Shown piece by piece: positions 18,905-29,679 of a DNA stretch of 64,000 nt. Numbering within the stretch: position 1 is the first letter of the stretch; every line of letters starts with the position of its first letter. A program made the position numbers and the translations under genes. The DNA is from Sphingobium sp. OAS761. GTDB taxonomy: Bacteria > Pseudomonadota > Alphaproteobacteria > Sphingomonadales > Sphingomonadaceae. The notes beneath the pieces were generated by a model that did not search any database, was not told the origin of the DNA, and worked only from the letters and a program-made list of their open reading frames with translations. The stretch lies in NCBI RefSeq assembly GCF_024168485.1, contig NZ_JALJVY010000016.1:24809-88808 (forward strand), in the 5' to 3' direction.

Positions 18905-20013
18905 CCGGCGTGCTGGCCCGTTATGAAGCGCTCGTGGCTGCCGGCGAACTGAAGGCCGATCCCGACCAGCGCGCCGGCGCAGAGCGGCTTGACCGGCTGC
19001 AAGGGGAATTGGAAGCCACCCCGGCGCGGGGATCTACCCTGTGGAAATTGCTGCGCAAGCCGCCCGAACCCCCGCGCGGACTATATATGTGGGGTGGCGT
19101 CGGCCGGGGCAAGTCCATGCTGATGGACCTGTTCTTCGACGCGGTGCATGTCCAGCGCAAGAAGCGCGCGCATTTTCATGAATTCATGCTCGACGTGCAC
19201 ACCCGTCTGGCCGAGGCGCGCAAATCGGAAACGGGCGATCCCATCCCGCCGGTGGTCGAATCGCTGGCGGAGGAAGCACGGTTGCTCTGTTTCGACGAGA
19301 TGGTGGTGAACAATATGGCAGACGCGGCAATCATGTCGCGCCTGTTCACGGGACTGCTCGACAAGCGGGTGACGATCGTCACGACGTCCAATCGCGCGCC
19401 GGATGAATTGTACAAGGACGGCCTCAACCGACAGCTTTTCCTGCCCTTCATCGATCTGATCAAGGCCAAGCTGGATGTCATGTCGCTCAATGGGCCGACC
19501 GATTATCGGCGCGACCGTCTGGGCGACGCGCGCTTGTGGCATTGCCCAAATGGGTCCGAAGCGACCAGGGCCCTGTCCGAGGCGTTTTTCCGCCTGACCG
19601 ATTATCCGGTTGAGGACCGGGCGAAAGTGCCCGCCGAGGAGATCGTCGTTCAGGGCGGCCGAACGATGCTGGTGCCCAAGAGTCTGAAGGGTGTCGCCGT
19701 ATTCTCCTTCAAACGGCTTTGCGTCGAGGCGCGCGGCGCGCCCGATTATCTGGCTATCGCGCGGAAATATCATACGGTGATCATCGTCGGCATCCCGATA
19801 TTAGGCCCGGAAAAGCGCAACGAGGCGGCGCGTTTCGTGACGCTCATCGACTCGCTTTACGAATATAAGGTCAAATTGCTGGCGTCGGCCGATGCCGAAC
19901 CCGGACGCCTTTATCCTGAGGGCGACGGGGCCTTCGAGTTCGAACGCACCGTATCGCGCCTCCTGGAAATGCAATCGGACGAATATCTGGCGCTGGGCCA
20001 CGGGCCAAAATAA
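18901..20013 (+). CDS. zapE: ZapE-type AFG1-like ATPase
   Basis: This 370-residue P-loop ATPase has Walker A GGVGRGKS (65-72) and a Walker B region LLCFDEMVVNNMADA, plus an arginine-containing sensor block TSNRAPDELYKDGLNR. ZapE is a cell-division ATPase in E. coli. AFG1/LACE1 homologues in mitochondria handle respiratory-complex turnover, so the position directly after sdhB is suggestive. The frame is open upstream to 18748, but the ATG at 18901 overlapping the previous stop is the coupled and family-typical start. Confidence 0.9.
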   Translation: MTGVLARYEALVAAGELKADPDQRAGAERLDRLQGELEATPARGSTLWKLLRKPPEPPRGLYMWGGVGRGKSMLMDLFFDAVHVQRKKRAHFHEFMLDVHTRLAEARKSETGDPIPPVVESLAEEARLLCFDEMVVNNMADAAIMSRLFTGLLDKRVTIVTTSNRAPDELYKDGLNRQLFLPFIDLIKAKLDVMSLNGPTDYRRDRLGDARLWHCPNGSEATRALSEAFFRLTDYPVEDRAKVPAEEIVVQGGRTMLVPKSLKGVAVFSFKRLCVEARGAPDYLAIARKYHTVIIVGIPILGPEKRNEAARFVTLIDSLYEYKVKLLASADAEPGRLYPEGDGAFEFERTVSRLLEMQSDEYLALGHGPK

Positions 20014-20017
20014 AGCC

Positions 20018-20566
20018 TCAAAAGCGCGTAGCCAGCGCGATTCCGCCCCCATGGAGGTCCGCCCATGGGCTTAGACGCACCAGATCATCCTGCTTTCGGG
20101 TGATCAGAAGCCCCGATAATTCGCCGATAGCTGCACCGGCCAGCACGTCGTGCCAACGATGCCGGTGCGCCTGGACGCGGGCGGTGGCGACGAAGGCCGC
20201 GACGATATGGGCGGGCACGCCGACTTCCCAACCATGACGGTTGTACAGCGTCGCCGCCGCCGAAAATGCGATGGCGCTATGGGCAGACGGAAAGCCGCGG
20301 CGATCCGAATGGTCCGGGCGCCATTCCGGGAAGGCCTGCTTCGCCCCGTATGACAGGATAGCCGCTGCGCCAATGCTGGCTCCCGCCTGCACCAGGCCGC
20401 CATCATCCTCTTCCAGCAGGGGAAGGCCCAGCGCCATGCCGACCAGAGCGGCCTCGCCCACGGTGCTCGCCTTGTTCCATCCTCGGTCGCTCGCCTGTGC
20501 GCCGGTCGCATGGACGCACGCGAGCGCCCCGAGAACCGCGAACGCGGCCCGCTTTATCCACACCAT
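20018..20566 (-). CDS. Secreted or membrane PAP2-family phosphatase
   Basis: This 182-residue protein has an N-terminal signal sequence ending near ATGAQAS. The three phosphatase motifs are recognisable: KQAFPEWRPD (motif 1), FPSAHSAIAFS (motif 2, PSGH changed to PSAH) and ARVQAHRHRWHDVLAG (motif 3, with H and D spaced as in SRx5Hx3D). Such enzymes dephosphorylate lipid phosphates on the periplasmic side. Motif 1 and motif 3 start with non-standard residues but keep the catalytic histidines. It converges on zapE with a 4-nt gap. Confidence 0.8.
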   Translation of the reverse strand: MVWIKRAAFAVLGALACVHATGAQASDRGWNKASTVGEAALVGMALGLPLLEEDDGGLVQAGASIGAAAILSYGAKQAFPEWRPDHSDRRGFPSAHSAIAFSAAATLYNRHGWEVGVPAHIVAAFVATARVQAHRHRWHDVLAGAAIGELSGLLITRKQDDLVRLSPWADLHGGGIALATRF

Positions 20567-21910
<1,344 letters not shown>

Positions 21911-21930
21911 GCCTCCACAAGCTTGCACCT

Positions 21931-21965
21931 GTCCGTCCCAGGTAAGTGCGCAGCCTGGGACGGGC
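21931..21965 (+). terminator. Stable hairpin between mdh and sucD (attenuator or processing site)
   Basis: CCGTCCCAGG (21933-21942) pairs perfectly with CCTGGGACGG (21954-21963). The stem extends to 12 pairs with one G-U, around an 11-nt loop. It is followed by GCTGAATTTTCG, which is too weak in T to be a full intrinsic terminator. It probably lowers read-through or protects the mdh mRNA 3' end. Confidence 0.6.
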
Positions 21966-22014
21966 TGAATTTTCGACCCAAAGTGCCACGTCCACAGAAT
22001 ATGAAGGGACACAT

Positions 22015-22899
22015 ATGTCCATTCTGGTGAACAAGAACACCAAGGTCATCACCCAGGGTATGACCGGAGCCACCGGCACCTTCCACACCGAAACCGCGCT
22101 GGCCTATGGCACGCAGATGGTCGGTGGCGTCACTCCGGGCAAGGGCGGCACGACCCATATCGGCCTGCCCATGTTCGACACGGTCGCGGAAGCCAAGGCG
22201 AAGACCGGCGCCGATGCCTCGGTCATCTATGTGCCGCCGCCGTTCGCGGCCGATTCGATCATGGAAGCGATCGATGCGGAAATCCCTCTGATCGTCTGCA
22301 TCACCGAAGGCATTCCGGTTCTGGACATGGTGAAGGTGAAGCGGTCGCTGTCGGGCAGCAAGTCGCGCCTGATCGGTCCGAACTGCCCCGGCTTGCTGAC
22401 CCCTGGCGAATGCAAGATCGGCATCATGCCGGGCAACATCTTCTCCAAGGGCAGCGTGGGTGTCGTGTCGCGGTCGGGCACGCTGACATATGAAGCCGTG
22501 TTCCAGACCACCAATGCAGGCCTGGGCCAGACCACGGCCGTCGGCATCGGCGGTGATCCGGTGAACGGCACCAACTTCATCGACGTACTGGAACTGTTCC
22601 TGGCCGACGACGCGACCGAATCGATCATCATGATCGGTGAGATCGGCGGCGACGCGGAGGAACAGGCCGCGCAGTTCCTGATCGACGAGGCCAAGAAGGG
22701 CCGCAAGAAGCCGATGGCCGGCTTTATCGCGGGCCGCACGGCGCCTCCGGGCCGTCGCATGGGCCATGCCGGCGCGATCGTGTCGGGCGGCAAGGGCGAC
22801 GCGGAAAGCAAGATCGCGGCGATGGAAGCGGCCGGCATCAAGGTCGCAGCCAGCCCGTCGGAACTCGGCACCACCCTGCTCGAGGTTCTGAAGGGCTAA
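22015..22899 (+). CDS. sucD: Succinyl-CoA synthetase alpha subunit
   Basis: This 294-residue subunit binds CoA and carries the phosphohistidine in conversion of succinyl-CoA to succinate. The CoA-binding N-terminus ([21 protein letters not shown] region), [13 protein letters not shown] and the catalytic [12 protein letters not shown] (phosphohistidine) are intact. The ATG at 22015 follows GAAGGGAC. The partner gene sucC is absent here: only 104 nt separate mdh from sucD, where sucC normally sits in alphaproteobacteria such as Caulobacter. Confidence 0.95.
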   Translation: MSILVNKNTKVITQGMTGATGTFHTETALAYGTQMVGGVTPGKGGTTHIGLPMFDTVAEAKAKTGADASVIYVPPPFAADSIMEAIDAEIPLIVCITEGIPVLDMVKVKRSLSGSKSRLIGPNCPGLLTPGECKIGIMPGNIFSKGSVGVVSRSGTLTYEAVFQTTNAGLGQTTAVGIGGDPVNGTNFIDVLELFLADDATESIIMIGEIGGDAEEQAAQFLIDEAKKGRKKPMAGFIAGRTAPPGRRMGHAGAIVSGGKGDAESKIAAMEAAGIKVAASPSELGTTLLEVLKG

Positions 22900-22992
22900 A
22901 GGCAGGCAATGACCAGGGTGGCCGGGCTGCACCCCGGCCGCTTGGTTTCCCGCTTCCGCGACTGCACGCGGCTGGGAAGGAATGTGACGATC

Positions 22993-25788
22993 ATGGGTTA
23001 CGAGAACCAGGATTTCGAGATGGAGCGCGGGCCGAGCTGGGCGCGCGACAATTGGCCGTTGACGGATACCGACGACCTGACCGGTGCGCTGGACCCGACG
23101 CAGATGCAGGTGGCCGTCAAGGCCGCCGCCAAGTCGGCGGGCAAGGCCGTGTCCGAAGCGGACATCGCGCAGGCCGCAGAGGATGCCATCCGCGCGCAGA
23201 TGCTGATCCGCACCTATCGCGTGCGCGGTCACCTGGCCGCCAATCTCGATCCGCTGGGCCTGACCCAACGCGATCTGCCGGCGGACCTGACGCCGGAATA
23301 TCACGGTCTGACCGACCTCAGCAAAAAGGTGTTCCTGGGCGGCACGCTGGGGCTGCAATTCGCCACCGTCAGCGAGATCGTTGCCATTCTTCGCCAGAAT
23401 TACTGCGGTAGTGTCGGCCTGGAATATATGCACATCTCCGATGTCGAGGAGCGGCGGTTCCTTCAGGAGCGGATGGAAGGCAAGGACAAGGAAATCCACT
23501 TCACGCCCGAGGGCAAGAAGGCGATCCTGGCCAAGGTCATCCAGGCCGAGCAATATGAGAAGTTCCTGGGCCGCAAATATGTCGGCACCAAGCGCTTTGG
23601 CCTCGACGGCGGCGAAGCCATGATCCCGGCGCTGGAAGCTGTGATCAAATATGGCGGCGCGACCGGCGTGCGCGAGATCGTGTTCGGCATGGCCCATCGC
23701 GGCCGGCTTAACGTGCTGGCCAATGTCATGGCCAAGGGCTTTCGCGTCATCTTCCACGAATTTTCGGGCGGCACCGCCAATCCCGAGGACGTGGGTGGTT
23801 CCGGCGACGTCAAATATCATCTCGGCACGTCGACCGATCGCGAATTCGACGGCATCAAGGTCCATATGTCGCTGGTCCCCAACCCGTCGCACCTTGAAAC
23901 CGTCGATCCGGTCGTGCTCGGCAAGGTGCGCGCGCAGCAGACATTCCGCGACGACCTTGCCAAGCATGAGCAGGTGCTGCCGGTTCTGATCCATGGCGAC
24001 GCCGCCTTTGCGGGTCAGGGCATCGTCTGGGAATGCTTCGGTTTTTCCGGGGTGCCCGGATATAATACCGGCGGCTGCGTCCACTTCATCGTGAACAACC
24101 AGATCGGCTTCACCACCAGCCCGCAATTCTCGCGCGGCTCGCCCTATCCCAGCGACGTGGCGAAGGGTGTCCAGGCGCCGATCCTGCACGTCAATGGCGA
24201 CGATCCCGAAGCCGTCACCTTTGCCTGCAAGCTGGCGATGGAATATCGCGCGGCGTTCCACCGCGACATCGTGATCGACATGTGGTGCTACCGTCGCTTC
24301 GGCCATAATGAAGGCGACGAACCGTCCTTCACCCAGCCGCAGATGTACGCGAAAATCCGACAGCACCCCCCGGTGAGCGACGTCTATTCCGCGCGTTTGA
24401 AGGCTGAAGGCCTGGTAGACGACGATTTCGTGGCCAAGGCGACCGGCGATTTCGTCAATCATCTGGAGGACGAGTTCGAGGCGGCCAAGAGCTACAAGGC
24501 CAACAAGGCGGACTGGTTTGCCGGGCGCTGGTCGGGCCTGCACAAGCCCGCCGATGCAGAAACCACGCGCCAGACGGTGGAAAGCGGCATCAGCCCGAAG
24601 CTGTTCGACAGCCTGGGCCGGACGCTGACGACCATTCCCGAAGGACATCAAGTCCACAAGACGCTCAAGCGCGTCCTTGATGCCAAGACGGAGATGTTCA
24701 GGTCCGGCGCGAATTTCGACTGGGCGACGGGTGAGGCGCTGGCATTCGGCTCCCTGCTGTCGGAGGGATATGGCGTTCGCCTGTCGGGTCAGGATTCGGG
24801 GCGCGGAACCTTCAGCCAGCGGCACGCCGTCTGGGTCGACCAGAATAGCGAAGAAAAATATATTCCTCTCTCGACCGTGCCCCATGGCCGGTTCGAGGTG
24901 TTGGACAGCCCGCTGTCGGAATATGGCGTGCTGGGCTTCGAATATGGCTATGCGCTGGCGGACCCGAAATGCCTGGTGATGTGGGAGGCCCAGTTCGGTG
25001 ATTTCGCCAACGGCGCCCAGATCATTTTCGACCAGTATATCGCATCGTCGGAAAGCAAGTGGTTGCGCGCCAACGGCCTCGTCTGCCTGCTGCCGCACGG
25101 CTATGAAGGGCAGGGTCCCGAACATAGTTCGGCGCGTCTGGAGCGCTTTCTCCAGCTGTGCGCCGAAGGCAATATCCAGGTCGCCAACTGCACTACGCCG
25201 GCCAACTATTTCCATATCCTGCGCCGCCAGATGCTTCGGGCCTTCCGCAAGCCGCTGATCATGATGACGCCCAAGTCGCTCCTGCGCCACAAGCTGGCCG
25301 TCAGCAAGACAGAGGATTTCCTGGGCGAAGCCCACTTCATGCGCATCCTGTCGGACATAAACCCGGCGCCGGACGCGGAAACGAAGCGGCTTGTCCTGTG
25401 TTCGGGCAAGGTCGCCTACGACCTGATCGAAGCGCGCAATGCGGCAGGGGACAAGAATACCCAGATCGTCCGCATCGAGCAGCTCTATCCGTTCCCGACC
25501 GAGGCGCTGGCCATACGCATCAAGCGCATGACGGCGTTGGAGGAGGTGATCTGGTGTCAGGAAGAACCCCGCAACAATGGCGGATGGTTCTTTGTGGAGC
25601 CGTTTATCGAGGAAGCGCTGGCCCAGGCCGGCAAGGCACCGATGCGCGCCCGCTATGCCGGTCGCAAGGCATCCGCCTCGCCCGCAACCGGCCTGGCATC
25701 GCGTCACGTGTCCGAACAGGGTGCGCTTGTCGCCGATGCGCTGGGGCACAGCGTCCGCACTGAAATCCGTCGCCAGAAGAAAGGCTGA
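22993..25788 (+). CDS. sucA: 2-oxoglutarate dehydrogenase E1 component
   Basis: This 931-residue thiamine-diphosphate enzyme decarboxylates 2-oxoglutarate as part of the OGDH complex. The length is close to the 933-residue E. coli SucA. Visible motifs include [11 protein letters not shown], the ThDP-binding stretch from [11 protein letters not shown] to [10 protein letters not shown], and [17 protein letters not shown]. The frame is open to 22909, but [11 protein letters not shown] at 22993 gives the family N-terminus. GTG at 22984 is an alternative. It lies 93 nt after sucD and 8 nt before sucB. Confidence 0.96.
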   Translation: MGYENQDFEMERGPSWARDNWPLTDTDDLTGALDPTQMQVAVKAAAKSAGKAVSEADIAQAAEDAIRAQMLIRTYRVRGHLAANLDPLGLTQRDLPADLTPEYHGLTDLSKKVFLGGTLGLQFATVSEIVAILRQNYCGSVGLEYMHISDVEERRFLQERMEGKDKEIHFTPEGKKAILAKVIQAEQYEKFLGRKYVGTKRFGLDGGEAMIPALEAVIKYGGATGVREIVFGMAHRGRLNVLANVMAKGFRVIFHEFSGGTANPEDVGGSGDVKYHLGTSTDREFDGIKVHMSLVPNPSHLETVDPVVLGKVRAQQTFRDDLAKHEQVLPVLIHGDAAFAGQGIVWECFGFSGVPGYNTGGCVHFIVNNQIGFTTSPQFSRGSPYPSDVAKGVQAPILHVNGDDPEAVTFACKLAMEYRAAFHRDIVIDMWCYRRFGHNEGDEPSFTQPQMYAKIRQHPPVSDVYSARLKAEGLVDDDFVAKATGDFVNHLEDEFEAAKSYKANKADWFAGRWSGLHKPADAETTRQTVESGISPKLFDSLGRTLTTIPEGHQVHKTLKRVLDAKTEMFRSGANFDWATGEALAFGSLLSEGYGVRLSGQDSGRGTFSQRHAVWVDQNSEEKYIPLSTVPHGRFEVLDSPLSEYGVLGFEYGYALADPKCLVMWEAQFGDFANGAQIIFDQYIASSESKWLRANGLVCLLPHGYEGQGPEHSSARLERFLQLCAEGNIQVANCTTPANYFHILRRQMLRAFRKPLIMMTPKSLLRHKLAVSKTEDFLGEAHFMRILSDINPAPDAETKRLVLCSGKVAYDLIEARNAAGDKNTQIVRIEQLYPFPTEALAIRIKRMTALEEVIWCQEEPRNNGGWFFVEPFIEEALAQAGKAPMRARYAGRKASASPATGLASRHVSEQGALVADALGHSVRTEIRRQKKG

Positions 25789-25796
25789 GACAGCTC

Positions 25797-27035
25797 ATGG
25801 CCACCGAAGTCAAAGTCCCCACGCTGGGCGAATCCGTTACCGAAGCGACCGTGGGCCAGTGGCTCAAGAAGCCGGGCGAAGCCGTCGCGCTGGATGAGCC
25901 CATCGTCAGCCTGGAAACCGACAAGGTCGCGGTGGACGTACCCGCGCCGGCCGCCGGCACGATGGGCGACATTGTCGCGAAGGAAGGCGATACGGTCGAA
26001 GTTGGAGCCCTGCTGGCCTATGTGAACGAAGGCGGAGCCGCTGCGGCTGCTCCTGCCACCGCGCCCGCCAAGGCGGAAGCCGCTGCCCCGGCGCCTGCCG
26101 CTTCGGCGCCCGCCGCTTCGGACGATGAAGAGGGCGGCAACCTGACCCTGTCGCCTGCCGTGCGCCGTCTCGTGCTGGAGCATGGTCTCGACCCGAGCAA
26201 GATCAAGGGTAGCGGCAAGGACGGTCGCCTGACCAAGGATGATGTCATGGCTGCCGTCGCCGCCGGCACCGCCAGGGCGATCGCGTCTGCTTCGGCCGCG
26301 GCACCCGCGGCCGCTGCGCCCGCCGCCGGACCGGGTCGCGCGCAGGAGCGGGTCAAGATGACCCGTTTGCGCCAGACGGTTGCCAAGCGGCTGAAGGAGG
26401 CGCAGAACACGGCCGCGCTGCTTACGACCTTCAACGACGTCGACATGACCAACGTCATCGAGGCGCGCGCCAAGTATAAGGATCTGTTCGAGAAGAAGCA
26501 TGGCGTCCGCCTGGGCTTCATGGGCTTTTTCACCAAGGCCGTGTGCATGGCGCTCAAGGATATACCGGGTGTCAATGCGCAGATCGAGGGCGACGAGATC
26601 GTCTATAACGATTTCGCCGATATTTCCGTCGCCGTGTCCGCGCCGAGCGGACTGGTCGTTCCCGTCATCCGCAACGCCGAAAGCATGAGCGTCGCGCAGA
26701 TTGAAAAGACGATTGGCGATTTCGGCAAGAAGGCGAAAGACGGCAAGCTGACCATGGAAGACATGAAGGGCGGCACCTTCACGATCTCCAATGGCGGCGT
26801 GTTCGGATCGTTGATGTCGACTCCGATCATCAATCCGCCGCAGTCGGCGGTGCTGGGCCTTCACCGTATCGAGGACCGTCCCGTCGTCCGTAACGGTCAG
26901 GTTGTCGTCCGGCCGATGATGTATCTTGCGCTCAGCTACGATCACCGCCTGATCGACGGGCGCGAGGCGGTCACCTTCCTGGTCGCGGTGAAGAATGCGA
27001 TTGAGGATCCGACCCGCCTTCTCATCGACCTGTAA
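25797..27035 (+). CDS. sucB: 2-oxoglutarate dehydrogenase E2, dihydrolipoyl succinyltransferase
   Basis: This 412-residue E2 core protein has one lipoyl domain with the lipoylated lysine in [11 protein letters not shown] (K43). An Ala/Pro linker and the peripheral-subunit-binding domain ([30 protein letters not shown] region, about 118-150) follow, then a second Ala-rich linker. The catalytic domain ends in [15 protein letters not shown] with the active-site histidine. Lipoyl sequence ([17 protein letters not shown]) and position identify it as the OGDH rather than PDH E2. Confidence 0.95.
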   Translation: MATEVKVPTLGESVTEATVGQWLKKPGEAVALDEPIVSLETDKVAVDVPAPAAGTMGDIVAKEGDTVEVGALLAYVNEGGAAAAAPATAPAKAEAAAPAPAASAPAASDDEEGGNLTLSPAVRRLVLEHGLDPSKIKGSGKDGRLTKDDVMAAVAAGTARAIASASAAAPAAAAPAAGPGRAQERVKMTRLRQTVAKRLKEAQNTAALLTTFNDVDMTNVIEARAKYKDLFEKKHGVRLGFMGFFTKAVCMALKDIPGVNAQIEGDEIVYNDFADISVAVSAPSGLVVPVIRNAESMSVAQIEKTIGDFGKKAKDGKLTMEDMKGGTFTISNGGVFGSLMSTPIINPPQSAVLGLHRIEDRPVVRNGQVVVRPMMYLALSYDHRLIDGREAVTFLVAVKNAIEDPTRLLIDL

Positions 27036-27060
27036 GTTCCAGAGCCAGAGGACCAGAACC

Positions 27061-28461
27061 ATGGCCGACTTTGATTATGACGTCCTTGTCATCGGCGCCG
27101 GACCGGGCGGCTATGTCGCCGCGATCCGCGCGGCGCAGCTGGGGATCAAGACAGCCTGCGCCGAAAGCCGCGAGACGCTGGGCGGCACCTGCCTCAATGT
27201 GGGCTGCATACCGTCCAAGGCGCTGCTCCACGCGTCCGAGCTCTACGACGAAGCCGCGAATGGCGCGCTGGCCAAGCTGGGCGTCAAGATCGACAAGATG
27301 AGCCTGGACCTGCCCACCATGCAGGGCCAGCGCATTGATGCGGTGAAGGGTCTGACCGGCGGTATCGAGTTTCTGTTCAAGAAGAACAAGGTCACCTGGC
27401 TGAAGGGGCTGGCGAGCTTCACAGGCGCGAACACGGTCGACGTGAATGGCGAGAAGGTGACGGCGAAGAACATCGTCATTGCGACGGGATCGTCGGTCAC
27501 GCCGCTTCCGGGCGTGCAGGTCGACAATGCGGGCGGCAGGATCGTCGATTCGACCGGCGCGCTCGAACTGGACAAGGTGCCGGGCCATCTGGTCGTCGTC
27601 GGCGGCGGCGTCATTGGTCTGGAACTGGGGTCGGTGTGGCGCCGCGTCGGCGCCAAGGTCACGGTGGTCGAATTTCTTGACCAGATCCTGCCCGGCATGG
27701 ACGGCGAAGTCCGCAAGGAAGCGAACAAGATTTTCAAGAAGCAGGGCTTCGAATATAAGCTCGGCACCAAGGTTACGGGCGCAGAGGTGGGCAAGAAGGG
27801 CGTCACCCTGACGGTCGAACCCGCCGCCGGTGGCGCAGCCGAGAAGATCGAGGCCGACGTCGTGCTGGTGTCGATCGGCCGCCGTCCCAACACTGAAGGT
27901 CTGGGCCTCGACAAGATCGGGCTGGAACTCAACGCGCGCGGCCAGATCGAAACCGATCATGATTTCGCGACCAAGGTTCCGGGCGTATGGGCCATTGGCG
28001 ATGTCATTCCCGGCCCGATGCTGGCGCACAAGGCTGAGGATGAAGGCATTGCCGTGGCCGAGAATATCGCTGGCCTGACCGGCATCGTGAACCATGCGGT
28101 CATCCCGTCGGTTGTCTACACCAAGCCGGAAATCGCGGGCGTGGGCCTCACTGAGGAAGCCGCCAAGGAAAAGGGCGCGATCAAGGTCGGCAAATTCCCG
28201 ATGATGGCGAACAGCCGCGCCAAGACCAATCATGAACCGGAAGGTTTCGTAAAGATCATCGCCGATGCCGAGACCGACAAGGTTCTGGGCGTGTGGATCA
28301 TCGCCACCGTTGCCGGCACGATGATTGCGCAGGCGGCGCAGGCGATGGAATTCGGCGCGTCGAGCGAGGACATCGCCTATACCTGTCACGCCCATCCGAC
28401 GCACAGCGAGGCGATCAAGGAGGCGGCGATGGCCGTCACGGGCAAGCCGATCCACATGTAA
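27061..28461 (+). CDS. lpd: Dihydrolipoyl dehydrogenase (E3)
   Basis: This 466-residue FAD-dependent disulfide oxidoreductase regenerates the lipoyl group of the 2-oxoglutarate dehydrogenase complex. The FAD Rossmann motif VIGAGPGGYVAAIRAAQLG, the redox-active disulfide in GGTCLNVGCIPSK and the catalytic HAHPTHSE at the C-terminus are intact. The frame is open from 26995, but MADFDYDVLVIG at 27061 is the family start. It is the last gene of the TCA block, followed by a strong terminator. Confidence 0.96.
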   Translation: MADFDYDVLVIGAGPGGYVAAIRAAQLGIKTACAESRETLGGTCLNVGCIPSKALLHASELYDEAANGALAKLGVKIDKMSLDLPTMQGQRIDAVKGLTGGIEFLFKKNKVTWLKGLASFTGANTVDVNGEKVTAKNIVIATGSSVTPLPGVQVDNAGGRIVDSTGALELDKVPGHLVVVGGGVIGLELGSVWRRVGAKVTVVEFLDQILPGMDGEVRKEANKIFKKQGFEYKLGTKVTGAEVGKKGVTLTVEPAAGGAAEKIEADVVLVSIGRRPNTEGLGLDKIGLELNARGQIETDHDFATKVPGVWAIGDVIPGPMLAHKAEDEGIAVAENIAGLTGIVNHAVIPSVVYTKPEIAGVGLTEEAAKEKGAIKVGKFPMMANSRAKTNHEPEGFVKIIADAETDKVLGVWIIATVAGTMIAQAAQAMEFGASSEDIAYTCHAHPTHSEAIKEAAMAVTGKPIHM

Positions 28462-28481
28462 TCGCCGCCCGCGCGAATGCA

Positions 28482-28523
28482 GAAAGGAAAAGGCCTCCGT
28501 TATGCGGAGGCCTTTTCCTTTTC
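28482..28523 (+). terminator. Intrinsic terminator after lpd
   Basis: A 17-bp stem pairs AAAGGAAAAGGCCTCCG (28483-28499) with CGGAGGCCTTTTCCTTT (28505-28521) around a 5-nt loop. Its 3' arm is T-rich. It is symmetrical enough to serve both strands, and the convergent vgr-related gene ends 33 nt further on. Confidence 0.9.
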
Positions 28524-28555
28524 AGGGATGGCTGGATGAAAGGCCCGCCCTTTGC

Positions 28556-29026
28556 TCAGCCGGGCATGCGGGGAAAGGGCAGGAGGGCATCGTAGGTGGC
28601 GCGGTCCGGCTTGCCTTCAACCCTTCGACCGTGGCGCAACAGGAAGGCGTGCTTCACGATCTCGGCCTGTTGTTCGATGCCGTAGCGATCAAACGGCTTG
28701 CCAGGTTCGATCGCATAGCCATAGCGGCAGAAAGGATGGCGCATCAGTGGCAGATACCATCGACCGCGTGTCTGGGCCTGCCAGACATGGGTCATTTCGT
28801 GGACGAAAAGGCCCTGGTGAGCGAGTGTGCTGCGGCAGAAATCGGCACAAAAGAGGTTGCCGCCCGGATGAAACCAGAGATGGCCGTCGGGCGCCATGGC
28901 AACGTGCCTGGGCTGTAGCGGCCACCAGCTGCGATTATGCACGCGCACGCGATCATAGGCGATCGCGCTGCCGAACATGGTGCGCGCCAGTGCGATCTCG
29001 TCGGGGGTAAGCGGGCGGCCGGTCAC
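28556..29026 (-). CDS. vgr-related protein with zinc-metallopeptidase-like HExxH motif
   Basis: This 156-residue protein has H76-E77-M-T-H80 in FVHEMTHVWQAQTRG, like the zinc site of DUF4157-type peptidases. No signal peptide is seen. Proteins of this kind in sphingomonads are commonly labelled vgr-related. The substrate and activity are unknown. It is 4 nt downstream of a PCu(A)C copper-chaperone gene on the same strand, so the two are probably co-transcribed, away from dnaK. Confidence 0.65.
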   Translation of the reverse strand: MTGRPLTPDEIALARTMFGSAIAYDRVRVHNRSWWPLQPRHVAMAPDGHLWFHPGGNLFCADFCRSTLAHQGLFVHEMTHVWQAQTRGRWYLPLMRHPFCRYGYAIEPGKPFDRYGIEQQAEIVKHAFLLRHGRRVEGKPDRATYDALLPFPRMPG

Positions 29027-29030
29027 CCGT

Positions 29031-29507
29031 TCAGTGACCGCTATGGTTGCCCATGTCCATGGCAGCGGGTGCGCCGGCCGCTTCGGGCTTGCGGATCACG
29101 GCATCGACCAGCAGCCGGTCGCCATTGGAAAGCAAAAATGTCAGCTGCATCTTGCCCCGGCCGATCGCGGTGTCGTTGACGCCCCAGATCATGAGATGCT
29201 TTCCGCCCGGCGCGAAGGCGACCGTGCCCTTGGCCGGGATGTCGACGCTGCTCAGCGGCTTCATCGTCATCATGCCATTTTGCTCGACGCTTTCATGCAT
29301 CTCGACCTTGAGCGCATAATCGGTGAGCACGCCCCGCAACTGCGTGTCCGCATCGCCGCCATGCGCGACGAAATAGCCCGCCGATGGCGTATCCTTGCCC
29401 GGGGACAGGCGCACCCAGGCCTGGTCTATATAAGTCGGCGCCGGATCGCCGCAGGCGCTCAGGGCCAGCGGCGCCATCAGGGCGATAAGGGCAAGGGGGC
29501 CGCGCAT
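29031..29507 (-). CDS. PCu(A)C-type periplasmic copper chaperone lipoprotein
   Basis: This 158-residue protein has a lipoprotein signal peptide with lipobox LSAC (C19). The full PCu(A)C copper motif is present: H71-x10-M82-x21-H104-x-M106. The C-terminus carries an extra Met/His-rich tail (MDMGNHSGH) that could bind copper. The family delivers Cu(I) to CuA or CuB centres of oxidases. A link to the cbb3 oxidase 20 kb away is plausible but inferred. It is first in a two-gene unit with the vgr-related gene. Confidence 0.88.
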   Translation of the reverse strand: MRGPLALIALMAPLALSACGDPAPTYIDQAWVRLSPGKDTPSAGYFVAHGGDADTQLRGVLTDYALKVEMHESVEQNGMMTMKPLSSVDIPAKGTVAFAPGGKHLMIWGVNDTAIGRGKMQLTFLLSNGDRLLVDAVIRKPEAAGAPAAMDMGNHSGH

Positions 29508-29564
29508 CCGTCACTCCATGACTGTCTCGTTTCAGGTCTGTGGCATAGGTAATCGCCGCAGCGC

Positions 29565-29592
29565 CTTGTGCCAAGGAAAAGCGCGCCTATAT
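29565..29592 (+). promoter_or_regulatory. Candidate heat-shock (RpoH) promoter of dnaK
   Basis: CTTGTG at 29565-29570 and CCTATAT at 29586-29592 are separated by 15 nt. This resembles the alphaproteobacterial RpoH pattern CTTGAA-N15-CYTATNT. The predicted start near 29600 would give a leader of about 80 nt before dnaK. The -35 deviates at two positions. A weaker housekeeping-like pair (TTGCCT 29611, TATGGG 29633) lies downstream. Confidence 0.45.
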
Positions 29593-29679
29593 CCGCCATG
29601 CAAACTGGCCTTGCCTTGGCGCTTTCGTGAGGTATGGGGCCTTCAACCGCTGAATATTTTGGGGTTAAAAGAGGAAGAG

